In this document: piece by piece, positions 1-10,439 of the stretch
Numbering within the stretch: position 1 is the first letter of the stretch
Layout of the letters: the number at the start of each line of letters is the position of its first letter
From: Rhyacichthys aspro
Taxonomy: Eukaryota; Chordata; Actinopteri; Gobiiformes; Rhyacichthyidae
DNA: 64,000 bases
NCBI GenBank assembly: GCA_036850595.1
Contig: CM072158.1
Span: 14,275,422 to 14,339,421 of the forward strand
Reading direction: 5' to 3'
Notes under the pieces: generated by a model
What the model was told of the DNA's origin: nothing
Databases searched by the model: none
The model's input: the letters and a program-made list of their open reading frames with translations, nothing else
Translations under genes and position numbers: made by a program

Positions 1-999
1 CAAGGCAAACAAATTGGACGTGCATCATCTCTGCTAAAACACATTCTAAAAAGCTCCCAAACGTGTCCTAACATCAAAGTATATCAGATTATTTCTCATG
101 AGTCTGTCCACTCCAAACTTTTAACCGGTCATCATGAATTAAAACAAACAACACTGCTCTAACACTTGAATCGCTTCTTTCTAATTAAAATGTATTTGTG
201 TGTTTGGCTTAAGTAGCTTTTACAAATTACAAAGTTTACTTGGCAAGTTTTAATAACATTGTTTGGTTTTAATTATTGAATCATTGTCATATGTTCTTAA
301 CTGGTAAAGTGAAGCAAATAAACCAGGTTTTTTAGCATTTAGTGCTACAATCAAGTTTGGTTTTATCGTTATCTTCTGCTCTTTTTTTAACAAAGGTTTA
401 AATACCAACAAATCATGAATGCACCCTTAGCCCAAGCAGAGCCCTGGAGACACGGTTGTTTGATTCTCTCTTGTGGCGTTAAATTTAAATAAATTTGCTT
501 TCTCTGTCCCTGTCACGAGTCCGTCTCCCTCTTACTTTGACATTTTTTTCTCCTACATGCTTTGTTACAGTGCGTTATATAACTTGTATTTATGTTACAA
601 AGCATTACATAGAAACGCTGTTATGTTACAACACTATGTTTGGAGAGATACTATTTAAAGTTGCAGGTATTGAAGTTGGAACCATCAGGAGGCCAAACAT
701 CTGTGTGAATATCAACATTAATAAACTAGTGAAGTTACTTTTGAAATATATGAATAAATAGAAATAATGGATTAGATTGTTTTAGGTTAGTGAATAATGT
801 TTTGATTACTGTTTTGATAGTTCTTGAAATGTCTTTTCTAAAAGGAGTCTTTTGCATACACTTCCCTGTCGGAAACTCATTTGAGTGCATTAAGCTCAGT
901 TGATCTTAAAGGGTCATGTTACACTCACTTGTGTCTTCTTTACCTTTCTCTGTCTGTGATCCACCTGTCTGTCTCTGATTGCCTTGGTCAGGTGACCGA
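1..999. other. AT-rich intergenic DNA, no feature seen
   Basis: Only short chance reading frames and AT-rich sequence are visible. I see no splice-flanked coding stretch, no repeat termini and no RNA gene. Confidence 0.5.
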
Positions 1000-1023
1000 T
1001 TTTTTTTTTTTTTTTTTTTTTTT
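1000..1023 (+). repeat. Poly-T tract (24 nt)
   Basis: An uninterrupted run of 24 T. It could be a simple mononucleotide repeat or the A-tail of an old minus-strand retroposon. No recognisable retroposon body follows on either side. Confidence 0.9.
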
Positions 1024-1450
1024 ACAATCCATATGGCGAGGGTACATGCAGACAGAATGATGATACATATCGCCATGGAAACACTGCTATATTTCTCCAA
1101 ATGCTGGCTCCTCTCTTCTTTCACCGTCTGCCCTCTTCAGAACAAGATTGAAATCCCTGCGTGTCCAAACCCCCGCCGAGAGCCCTCTGGATGTGAGATC
1201 TGCATAGTGACTGCTCCCTTTGCAAACACAAGGCACACACACAGCAGTGCTATGTACTTAATAAATTGTGTTCAGCCAATGGCCTGCTGTGCCCCCTGGG
1301 TCAGTGTGCGGAGCAAAAACCCATTAATCATTCGGAGGGCATGTGTGTAAGAAAACACCAGCTGAACATTCACACTCAGTATCTGGTGTTTATGGCAGTG
1401 TGCAGCATGTCTTTATGCCTTTGTGGGTTTTTGTATTTGTATTATCCATG
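1024..1450. promoter_or_regulatory. Candidate conserved noncoding segment
   Basis: Higher-complexity sequence between AT-rich flanks, with no repeat signature and no coherent reading frame. It contains TAAT/ATTA-type cores around 1260-1330. Calling it regulatory is inference from texture only; alignment to another fish genome would decide. Confidence 0.2.
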
Positions 1451-2525
1451 ATACAATGGCACAGAAAATAGAGCTAAAATCAGATATGAGTTGCCATCTT
1501 TGCACACAGGAAAAAAGTCATTTTCATCGTCTGATTTAACATGGTCAACATTGTGTATGACACGTTGCCACTTCAAAGAACATTCAGGTACATTTTTACA
1601 ACAGTGAAGACCACTCATGACCGACCGATCACAAATACAGAAAAAATAACTCCTAATCCTGAAAAGCTTTTGATTTCTTTGGTTTCCAGCCCAAATCAAA
1701 TAATAGTTGGTTCCTTTTAATGAACCATAGCGTCACTTTGTTTTCTAGCCTCTGTAAATTGTTATTTGATACAGCTTTTTTTTTTTTTAAATACTTTGTT
1801 TTTTTACTAGCTCAACTGTTTACATTCAGATGAAGCCATCATTAACATTTATAGTGTTTCTTTTATATTGTTTTTGGTGGCAATTATTTTATTTTTTTAC
1901 ATACCATTACCAGTTTCTTAAATATTTCCCGTTTCCTTATTGTTTTTCTTGTTCTCCATTGAACATGTTTACTTGCCAATATTATCTGATCTAATGTTAG
2001 TCATTTTTCCCACTGTACATCAGTAATTCATTCAAGTTAGCGTGAAGCAGTAACAATCTGCTGAAAAACAACACCAACAATCCTCAGTCAAACACATGTC
2101 CAAACACCAGGGCAGTAATGTCACACCAAAGCTCATAAAACCATCAGAAATAACACATATACAATTCAGTGATATTAAAAGCACTGGTGTCTTGGGTAGA
2201 TCAGCTGTGCCCTTCCTTGTGCCAAAACTAACCCTAAAGGCTTTCCACAGGGAGTGATGCACACGCTAAATTTGTTTACACAAATGCTATTGCCGCTTTT
2301 CACCTTTTATACAATTAACCTGAGCTGTCTGCCTGTTTTAATGTGCTGTGAATCAGAGGCTCGTGTCGATCGCCGTGTCTGCCATTCCATCTTCATCCCT
2401 TTAACTACCACTACCACCTTTATTCCTTCTTGTTTGCTTAGTGCACCTTTGACTTTTTTTTTTCTTCTTCCTGTGTCATTTATTTCTTCTGGATGTGTGG
2501 GTTTTTCACCCCCCTCCCCTGACAT
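1451..2525. other. AT-rich intergenic DNA with short T-runs
   Basis: Poly-T stretches near 1777, 1890 and 2454 and short chance frames on both strands. No gene, splice pair or transposon end is recognised. Confidence 0.45.
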
Positions 2526-2705
2526 GCATTATCTATTAGCTGTGGCTTGTCAGGGCTCCAATCCTGTGTAATGAGAGACAGGCGGAGCACATTGCGCAGC
2601 GTCACATTAATTTGCAATGGCTAACTGTTTCGCACACGGGAGCAGAAATCAATGAGTCGCCGCCCTCCAACCTTTATCTCCCCTGTGTCTTTACCGCTCA
2701 CACAG
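2526..2705. promoter_or_regulatory. Candidate conserved segment upstream of a possible exon
   Basis: Non-repetitive, mixed-composition sequence including a homeodomain-type TTAATT core near 2606. A pyrimidine-rich stretch from about 2670 leads into an AG at 2704-2705. It may be a conserved noncoding element or simply the intron end before the candidate exon at 2706. Confidence 0.2.
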
Positions 2706-2805
2706 GAGCACCAGCTGCCCTTTACCAACACCCTCGGCTTCTTTGTCTACAGTGGACACTTACGGCACTTACAATACATTCCGAAGGTCTACGACAAAAC
2801 ATTAG
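2706..2805 (+). CDS. Candidate internal exon, unidentified product
   Basis: A 100-bp stretch is preceded by a pyrimidine-rich tract ending in CACAG and followed by GTAAGTTA, a near-ideal splice donor. Read from its first base it gives 33 open codons plus one base, beginning EHQLPFTNTLGFFVYSGHL and ending with KVYDKTL. Many codons end in C or G, unlike the AT-rich surroundings. I do not recognise the protein and see no partner exon within the window, although teleost introns can be longer than this. It could equally be a conserved noncoding element that happens to be open. Strand and frame are chosen from the splice signals only. Confidence 0.25.
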
Positions 2806-2829
2806 GTAAGTTATGTGTGCATTCTCTTG

Positions 2830-3460
2830 TGATTGTGTCAGCAAATCACAACAAGCGAAATTTTGACTCAAAACATGGCATCTTTCACCAAAGTAAAACA
2901 TTTCAGCCCGCTTCAACCTTCCCTTCTTCAGAGTCCTACGCCAGATATTAACCCAGGGCTCTGATGGCAAGGTCACACAATTTCTTTTCAGTTTCCTTGC
3001 ATGCTACACTTGGTAAAATAATATAAAGAAGAATCATAAGAATAATAACAAAATCCTCCAATAAACATTATGAAATATACTTTGACAGTTCTGGAAAGTG
3101 CTGTGTGCATATATCTGTGAATTTTCATTTTGTTTTTGTTGTTTTTTTGTTTTGTTTTTGTGTTAGTGGTGAGTCTCTTGTTTTATCTTGTTGTTCATAA
3201 TCTTTTTTTATGACAGGAGTCAAAGTTCAGAGAAGGAAACTACAAGCCTGTAATCTGATTTAGTTATGATGTGGCCTTTCAACACTATGTATCAACAAAG
3301 GTATGTCTTTCTTTCTAAGACAGGCTGGTGACCAAAAGTTAACACACCAATCGGCCTGAAGCCCCTGTCGCTCTGTGCTTGAATGGGCTACATCCAGCGT
3401 TCTTACAAAGACAGTCTGAGGTGGGTCATCAGCATAAGATAGTGGCCATCTACCTAACAA
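2830..3460. other. Intergenic DNA with low-complexity T/G stretch
   Basis: A T/G-rich low-complexity run lies around 3125-3190. Otherwise only short chance frames; no other feature recognised. Confidence 0.45.
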
Positions 3461-3854
3461 CCAGGGCTTGACATTAAATGAGGGTGGGTTTCAGGTTTAG
3501 TGGGTACACAGACACTCCCACTAGCCACTTTGGCGGGTTGGTGGTTTGGTATGGCGGGTCAGCTACCTGTCAGCACAATTTACCTCTTTATGGTTTGCTT
3601 TCACCAATGTATTGAGTACAGTGAGCCATGAAGAATCACAAGAAAAGACATGAAAAAGATATTAAAATAAGTTAGACCACATGCAAGAAGGTACTAAGAA
3701 GCTTTTTTTTTAATCATTTCTTTTTGTGTCTTAATAAACTGCATGAGCTCAAAACTATCTAGTGAGATATCTGGATAATTTATACAATTTTGTATTTTAG
3801 TAGGTCATATAACATATATACAGTAGTCCCTCGCTATAACGCGGCCTCGCTGTG

Positions 3855-4045
3855 TGTTCTGCGTCCTGATTGACTAAGGGAGAACTCGCGCATTGTGTTC
3901 TGCGTCCTGATTGGCTAAGGGAGAACTCGCGCATTGTGTTCTGCGTCCTGATTGGCTAAGAGAGAACTCGCGCATTGTGTTCTGCGTCCTGATTGGCTAA
4001 GGGAGAACTCGCACATTGTGTTCTGCGTCCTGATTGGCTAAGGGA
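3855..4045 (+). repeat. 41-bp tandem repeat, about 4.6 copies, inside the Tigger-type element
   Basis: Copies start at 3855, 3896, 3937, 3978 and 4019, each beginning TGTTCTGCGTCCTGATTG, with only a few substitutions between them. The array sits entirely within the transposon, so it expanded in that element or its parent family. Confidence 0.95.
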
Positions 4046-4199
4046 CTGTAGATCATTGTCAATCAATCTCCTCCGTGCCGTGTCTCCTGTACAGTACAGA
4101 ATGCGTTCGGCTTGCCAAATTTACATAAATGTTCGATCACTAGCAGTGTGACTCTGAAGTGCTGTATGTTTGCAAGTTTTCTCCCCGACAAAACCCACA

Positions 4200-4283
4200 A
4201 TGTCGACGAAACGTTCTGCACCGACAAAGGCACCTGCGGTCGCACCCAAAAGACAGAGGAAGATGCCAAGGTTGGAACTTTAA
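4200..4283 (+). pseudogene. Truncated transposase N-terminus remnant
   Basis: A 27-codon frame inside the Tigger-type element, basic and Pro/Ala-rich. In full-length relatives this region precedes the CENP-B-like DNA-binding domain. Here the frame stops and no DNA-binding or catalytic domain follows, so it is non-functional. Assignment rests on position within the element and on composition. Confidence 0.45.
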
Positions 4284-4639
4284 GAGTGTTAAAACAAGAG
4301 AGAAATGTGAGAAAATGTTAATGCCTGTCTGAGAAAAGTGTATAAAGTGTGTGGTGAGGGGTTTTACAGCCTTAAAACATATATAATAATTGTAAAAAAT
4401 AAAGCTGACTACTTCGTGGCTTTCGCCTATTGCGGGTTATTTTTAGAACGTAACCCCCATGATAAACGAGGGACCACTGTATTCAAAAAACAGATACAAA
4501 TTGTGGCCAATTAAAACGCTTGGTGGCTAGTAACTTTTGAAAGCACTAGCCACAGAGCAAAAAAGTTCATGTCAGACTTTCTAAGCCTTTCAAAAGCACA
4601 TATTTGTTGCAAGCTGTCTGTTTTTGCTTGTACACAGCA

Positions 4640-4830
4640 AATGATTTAAAGGGAAACAACCCGATTTATTCACTAGGTCAGCACATACCAGAAGCTTTGA
4701 CCAATCACATCCTCGCATGCTGCAAGATCTTGAGTCAGGGACACTCCCATTGGTCCACAACGATGTCAACAAGGAAGTAATGGCTACCGATAATACAGAG
4801 AAAATGACTATTCCAGCGCGGCAATGTCTG
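4640..4830 (+). repeat. Copy A of an uncharacterised dispersed repeat
   Basis: It shares an ordered set of motifs with copies at 24405-24925 and 47930-48450: a CCAATCACA core at 4700, then CCCATTGGTC at about 4746, then TAATGGCTACCGATAATACA at 4779. The body is truncated after about 4830. No termini or target duplication were found. Confidence 0.5.
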
Positions 4831-6100
4831 TTTACACAAAGAAACAGAGCAAAAGAAAGAAAAACAGAACTAAAGTAAAGAAAACAAAATAAAGGATTGA
4901 AGAAATGTTCAGGTAATGCATCCTTTAAGCAAAAAATTATGACAGAAGCTCACATATTCACTTCAACTCATCTACTCTACATCTCCAATCAGCATCTCTT
5001 CTTCTTTACAGTTTTATTCCCCAGTGCCTTCTTTCCTTTCTTGAAATATCTATCATATTGCTTCCTTCCCAGCGTGTGATCAAGGGAACCAAACAGCGCT
5101 GATGTCCAACGTTCTTGTCATCCTGTCCCTGGGTACAATCAAAGTTGGAATTCTTTCAGTGAGAAAATCTAATTATGTTGAAGACGTATCAGGAGACGGG
5201 AAGCGGCTTCACTTTGACGTTCAACAACAGCAATTTCCTAACTAGTATCACTGAAATTGAAGCTAATTACGGCCTGAAATTTTGAAAGGAATAGAATGAC
5301 TCAAATTGAATAGTGTCGAGTCGTTTGCCTGATGCTCGTTCCGTTGTGTGGAAACGCTTTCAAGTGTGTAAACTATGCACGGCTTGTCCTTCAGCGGAAC
5401 TCAAAAGAAGTGTTTTGAGGAAGAAAGCTTCAGATACTTAAGCTCTCCACATGCCCTGCTTATCAATAAAGGCTTTTAATCACAGAGAATTGCATGAGAA
5501 GCAGGAAGTATTTCAACTTCTTTTGTGTATTTCATCACAGAGGCATCAAAGTTTTGTTTATCTCTGCATGTGAAAGAAGAAGACTGCATAAAGGCAGATG
5601 CCAAGTAAGGAGTAGGTCTCTTTTACTAACTCTATTCTGTCTGAAGTCAATTAAACAATGTCTTTTCATTTTATATCATGAAATATTTAATGCCGCCCAG
5701 ACTGAAAGGAGATTAATTAAAATAGTGAGTAGCAAGCGAAATGTTCTTTTCTCGCATATCTTTTCTTTTGATTGTCTGTGATTAGCAGAACGTCCTTTGT
5801 TCTCGGCAACGCGCTGGATCTTTGCAGCTAACGAGAAAGTTTCGACAAAGCTGGTTTTAGAGCGGCTGACTTATTGATGTGTTTTCTTCACATCAATTAT
5901 TGACAGACGCTGACATGCACCATTCAGTGGTTCAGATTTCACAAGGTCTGAAGCCAAGTGGTGACTTAATGGATGGAAACCTGGTCCAAAAAGTCAAATC
6001 TGGGACAGGCATTTCTCTGAGCTAGCTGTTTGGATTTTCCTTGCTTCTCATTATTTTCGAAAACATGAACTCATCAACCATATCCAAGTCTTCATACTTT
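4831..6100. other. Intergenic DNA, possibly with a conserved patch at 5090-5420
   Basis: The left part is A-rich. From about 5090 to 5420 the sequence is of mixed composition, without repeat signatures and with TAATTA-type cores. No credible exon or RNA gene is seen; short frames here look like chance. Confidence 0.35.
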
Positions 6101-6101
6101 G

Positions 6102-6376
6102 TGTAACGTGTGGTACCTCGGAGTGTCACTCTCACCCCAGGAACTTACTTCCTATAAAAGGAAGATGGCCGTTTACAGGGTAGGTGCCAGTTTTCTGTGG
6201 GTGGCCAGGTGGTTTGCTGGGCCCACGCGCTCTTACCTTTTTGTTTGTATGTCCTGTCTTTTTTGGGTCACTTCCTCGTTTAAAAAAATCGGTATCACCC
6301 GTCTGTCAGAACACTATTAAACCCGATCTTGTTTGGAGTGAATTCAGCTGCGGTGTCTGTTTGCTGTAACGTTTGC
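6102..6376 (+). mobile_element. Possible solo LTR
   Basis: The segment opens with TGTAACG and closes near a second TGTAACG...CA at about 6365-6376. Between them are, in the expected order, a strong TATA box (TATAAAAG, 6153-6160) and an ATTAAA poly-A-like signal near 6315. That order of elements is typical of retrotransposon long terminal repeats. No second LTR, primer-binding site or coding region is adjacent, and no clean target duplication was found. Confidence 0.35.
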
Positions 6377-7500
6377 AGTGATCTTGCTGTGTATTTTGGG
6401 TTGAAGTGAACTGCGTGCCATATTCTGCGGGTTTGTCCGACTTATGCTGTGGTGTTTTGGATTAATTCGGGTTTGTAAACTTCTGAGAGCGACGAATGGT
6501 TCGAGCATAACGGGAACATCCCTGAATATTATTGTTAAAATGAATATTGTTAACTTTATCCTTGTGTTTGTGTTTTCAAAGGTGCAATCTAGCAACATTT
6601 GTCTTTATTTTTAATGAGGCCTGTAATACCGTAGGAATGACGCTTTTTGTCTCAGGGAAGTTGGCCATAGATATTTTCATGACACTAAAAAATATGTTTT
6701 CTCGGCCATAATGGCAGGAAAAAGTGAGTAAGGCCCAGTGTGGATCTCAAACAGACAGACTACATTAAGCACTTTAATTTCACAGTTACTGAGCTAAACT
6801 TAAATATATTTCCCTGACCCTTATCAGTCCAAACTGATCACACACATCAACTATTAACTCTGTCCAGCTCTTTACCTGTAGCTGCTACACTCCAGAGTCA
6901 CTGAAGCAGCCAGACATGTAAATATTTATAAATGTAAATTAAAGACATACAAATTAAAGGAGTTGGATTTAATAACGTTACCTTGTCTGAAGTGGTTACA
7001 CAGCCGAGTTACGGTTGGATCCGATTGGTTTTTTTCTTAAATTTGTCTACATTGTTTAGCAGAAATCTAAAATGTCTGCTGTTTTTCACTTAGTTTTTCA
7101 GTTTTCTGCTCTAGTTCTGGAGTCCACTGTACAGTAACTATCTACAGTGTCACAGGAGGCAAAGATATTAGCCTCTTTATAGTCTGTAACACGCCTTGTT
7201 AGCTTTATTGATTTATTCTAAAGTGGTCTTTGGTTTTACTCACTATATCATGACCTTGTGTGGCGTGTATATTATATGTTTACATTTACACACATGTCTA
7301 CGTACGTATGCATAACATACACAGGAATAAGTCTGTTAATATGCGTGTTTTACCGCTCACTAGATTCCAATCAGTTCTTTTTATTGACGCTCAATAAAAG
7401 CTAACACAGATTATTGTTTTGTCCTTTCCTGAAAATATCTTAATTGGTTTTTACATTGTCATTTCTTACTAAATATTTTCATAGCGCCACAAACTAAAGT
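6377..7500. other. Intergenic DNA, no feature seen
   Basis: Mostly AT-rich, with no coding stretch, terminal repeat or RNA gene recognised. Confidence 0.45.
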
Positions 7501-7504
7501 AACA

Positions 7505-7645
7505 TACATATTTCTAAAATGTATTTATTTATGGTTTATTTGAGAGGGACAGATAGAATAAATATAGATAATCTTCTTAAAGTAATCCAATGTATGCATC
7601 ATAGTGTTCATGGCAAAGGCTAATTCGCAACACATTTTATATTCC
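7505..7645 (-). mobile_element. Old retroposon 3' region (minus strand), diverged
   Basis: TTTATTTGAGAGGGACAG followed by AAAGGCTAATT at about 7616 resembles the complement of a 3' region that recurs in fish genomes. It is heavily diverged and has no coding remnant. Family assignment is from memory and uncertain. Confidence 0.35.
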
Positions 7646-8049
7646 ATTAAATAGTAAAAATGTTATGTTGTCCACTCTTTTACAGCTTGGATGTGTTTTC
7701 TTTAAAGGACATATTTTATTCTAAATTACCTGCAAGGCTTTCTGAAATAGAGATCAGGTCATGATCTCCCACAGATTCTCACCAATCATCTTCTGATCTT
7801 ATCATAGTCCGGGGATTCAAGCCAAGTCACACTTTGATCATTTGGTAAACACTGAAGCCAAAGTTGATCATTCCATCTGTTCAGAATGAAGACGCTGCTT
7901 ACAAATTAAGTGTCTGAATGAAATCACTCGCTGACTTAAACTGCAGCCAGCCCTATTCCTCTCGACACACACACACACACACAAAGACACACCAACATTT
8001 GTGGTACACCCATGCATCAGAATGAGAAACTGCGAGGTGTCCTAATCTC
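7646..8049. other. Intergenic DNA with (AC)n microsatellite
   Basis: Contains a short (AC)9 microsatellite at 7965-7983. Nothing else is recognised. Confidence 0.5.
7965..7983 (+). repeat. (AC)9 microsatellite
   Basis: Uninterrupted dinucleotide run, a likely length-variable marker. Confidence 0.9.
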
Positions 8050-8460
8050 AACACAAGGCAGAGGGGGCATTTGTAATTTCTTATCCGCCGCTAATTACAG
8101 GAGTAACAAGACCCAGGAGAAGTGACGGGCTGCTGGTTTAGACGTCTGTCGGCTTGACAGCGGGGTTAATTAACAGCCTTCCACCAAGATTAAGACGGCA
8201 CGAAAACTAAATAGATCAAGATACGCACGCCCCGACTGGAGCGCTTGTGTCGCGGTGCACGTCCGCACACAAACCAGCCCTTCCAATCACAGCTACCATT
8301 ACGATAGCAATGCCATGCCATCTACTTCTACAGAAAATTAGCCTCGGCCCAGATTGGATAGGCTCGACAGACAAACCGCTCGCCCCGGACCTAACGCATT
8401 CATTCCTGAACCCGTATGACTTATTGATACTGACACGTGAACAGGTGAGTCATTAAGGTG
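8050..8460. promoter_or_regulatory. Candidate conserved noncoding segment
   Basis: GC is higher than the flanks. It includes homeodomain-type cores CTAATTA near 8090 and TTAATTAA near 8166, and lacks repeat signatures. A CAG|GTGAGT donor-like site at about 8443 follows an open frame, so a small exon from about 8334 is an alternative reading. The regulatory call is inference from texture. Confidence 0.25.
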
Positions 8461-9955
8461 ATGTGTGGAATATGGCTCATGAGAGAAAGCAGAGCTGGTA
8501 AATGGCATTAGCGGCTGACGGATCTGACTGGAAACCCTTAAACGGACACGCTGTGTTTCATACTGAGCGTCTGCAATGAGCCCTTTCCATCTTACTTCCG
8601 TGTAATGTCATAGAGTGCACATGCAGGGCTGAGGATTTGTCCAAGCCATGACCTGTATGTCCCCTTTGCAAAGTATTCTTCATTTGTATTGATAAAAGTC
8701 ATGCAAAATTGCAGGAGGAATAAAAAAAACAGACTTTTAATATAATAGAGTTATAATGATTAATTCTGAACTGCCATACATTACACAGCATATGAACAAC
8801 ATATGTGCAAAAATCGGTCTCTGCAATAATTTCATTACATTACATTAATCTTTACATTATATAGTTAGGCATTGTAGAGATTATTGGAATTGTTTTTTGC
8901 AATTTTTTTCACCGTAACAAAATATATTAAAAAACAAAAAAAAAATTCATAATAATTTTTGAAAGAACAACAGTGTTTTATATTGTGGCCATTTTGTTTC
9001 TTTATTTGCTGTTACTTTTAGATAGTATTTTGTAAAAACTTTTTTTTAACAGTTTATTTTATGTTAATTTAAGCCTCTTTAGCCTTATTTTTCTACTGGA
9101 TCACAGACATTGTCTCCTTAATTGTTATAGATGCTTGACCTCTGGATTTGTGAAATGCTGCATGATTTCTATTTATCTCTTCTACACTAAGCACCTTCCA
9201 ACCCGTTATTTTGAGTGATCTTTCGCTCTTTTTCCATCTCGTCTGTGCAACACATCAAAAGTGACTTAAAAGTTGAGTGCTAACTAATGTGGCACCATAT
9301 TCACTGAGCCAAAGAAGCAGCTGCACTAATGTAACTCCATCTTGAACTCCATTTGGAAAAGGGAGCAGTATGAATAAAAGAAAACGCAGTCTGCCTCGTG
9401 TTCTCTCACCCCACTGCACCTCTGCTGCTGACATCCAGCCTGCGGGGTTAGGCCAGTGCAACCTGGAGACATCATGTTGGTGTGTTTTGCCCCACGGGAA
9501 CATGGCAGACAGTGAGCGGTGCAGAATGAGTGAGTGTTTGTCACAAATACAACCTTTCACCATTACAGGCTGGAAGCGTATTAGACAATGTGTCACACAT
9601 ATCAAAACTCGACAACTTCCCCGGCTATGGACATGACATTATACATTTCTAGACAAACTCTGTCCAAATATACAATACAACCTTGTCCTGACAATGGTTT
9701 CTTTCAAGAGCATGACAGATTGTCTGGACTCATTTTTGGGATGTGCTTCAGCAGTGCATGTTATTGGACACATCTGTAAAGAAAGGTTTAGAGTACATAT
9801 TGATGTTATATTATTAAAAAAAATATTGGTTGTAAAGTCAACTGAGAGCCTTGAAAGTGTAAAAGACATTTCTACGGGTAGTGGCTCCCACTACAGGATA
9901 AATGTGCCAATTTGAATCTGATTTAGCCTTTTTTACATTTCCAGTGGTGCAGCCT
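8461..9955. other. AT-rich intergenic DNA
   Basis: Strongly AT-rich between 8690 and 9120, with A- and T-runs. From 9370 to 9600 composition is mixed and short frames overlap on both strands, with no splice context or domain. Nothing supportable as a gene. Confidence 0.4.
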
Positions 9956-9964
9956 CTCAGGATA

Positions 9965-10430
9965 TAGCCTGGCCAGCCAGACGGCTTTCTCATTGTATTA
10001 TACAGAGAAAGTTTCTGCTCCGGCCAATCGTAGCGAGGGAGGGGGGACTTTGTTTCGCGTCATATTGAGCGTGAGAAATCTTTGCGAATAGAACAGTAGC
10101 AGGTTTAGGTAGCTTACTACAATCAGAAATAAGCACTGAACTTGATATTTTACCCTGTGTCCTCAGGTTTTTCTGACAAAAACAACAGAAGTCATTCACC
10201 ACTGAAGCATCTTCTCTCTCTAGCCATACTGGTTTACACTGTGCTTTGTTGACAACTGGAATCAAACGGTGGCTTTCCTTACGTCACATCCGTGGTTTCT
10301 CTGATTAGTTTACTCAGCGAGCGTTAGTTCTGCCCATGGTCCCGCCTTGAAATCCTGTTCAAACCCCGCACTGCCAGACTGATTTCCCTGTATCTCATAC
10401 AATGAGAAAGCCGTCTGGCTGGCCAGGCTA
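9965..10430. mobile_element. Short DNA transposon (MITE) with perfect 34-bp terminal inverted repeats
   Basis: Bases 9965-9998 are the exact reverse complement of 10397-10430 (34 of 34), starting TAGCCTGGCCAGCC. Similarity continues inward with small indels. The flanks are CTCAGGATA at 9956-9964 and CTCAGGGTA at 10431-10439, a 9-bp target duplication with one mismatch. The 466-bp interior has no coding potential. An 8-9 bp duplication fits hAT-, Merlin- or Mutator-type families; a TA duplication around a GCCTGG end is a weaker alternative. The perfect ends suggest fairly recent mobility. Confidence 0.85.
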
Positions 10431-10439
10431 CTCAGGGTA

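Larger units (their letters stand above)
3821..4479 (+). mobile_element. Tigger/pogo-type (Tc1-mariner superfamily) nonautonomous transposon
   Basis: Inverted termini read CAGTAGTCCCTCG on the left and, reverse-complemented, CAGTGGTCCCTCG on the right. The element is flanked on both sides by TA, the target duplication of this superfamily (3819-3820 and 4480-4481). At 659 bp it is too short for a transposase gene but keeps what looks like the gene's start: an ATG at 4200 opens 27 codons rich in Lys, Arg, Pro and Ala (MSTKRSAPTKAPAVAPKR...) before a TAA at 4281-4283. That resembles the beginning of Tigger-type transposases. It carries a 41-bp tandem array near its left end. Confidence 0.8.
3464..4575 (+). 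mobile_element. hAT-like nonautonomous element, interrupted by a Tigger-type insert
   Basis: The left end begins CAGGGCTTGACATTAA, which I recall as the terminus of a common fish hAT-type repeat. It is followed by CACTAGCCACTTTGGC near 3519. A matching inverted signature with ACTAGCCAC lies at about 4523-4555, and a degraded inverted copy of the terminus (TTCATGTCAGAC) near 4566. The two halves are separated by the element at 3821-4479. No clear 8-bp target duplication survives, so the right boundary is approximate. No transposase fragment of the host element is visible. Confidence 0.5.
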
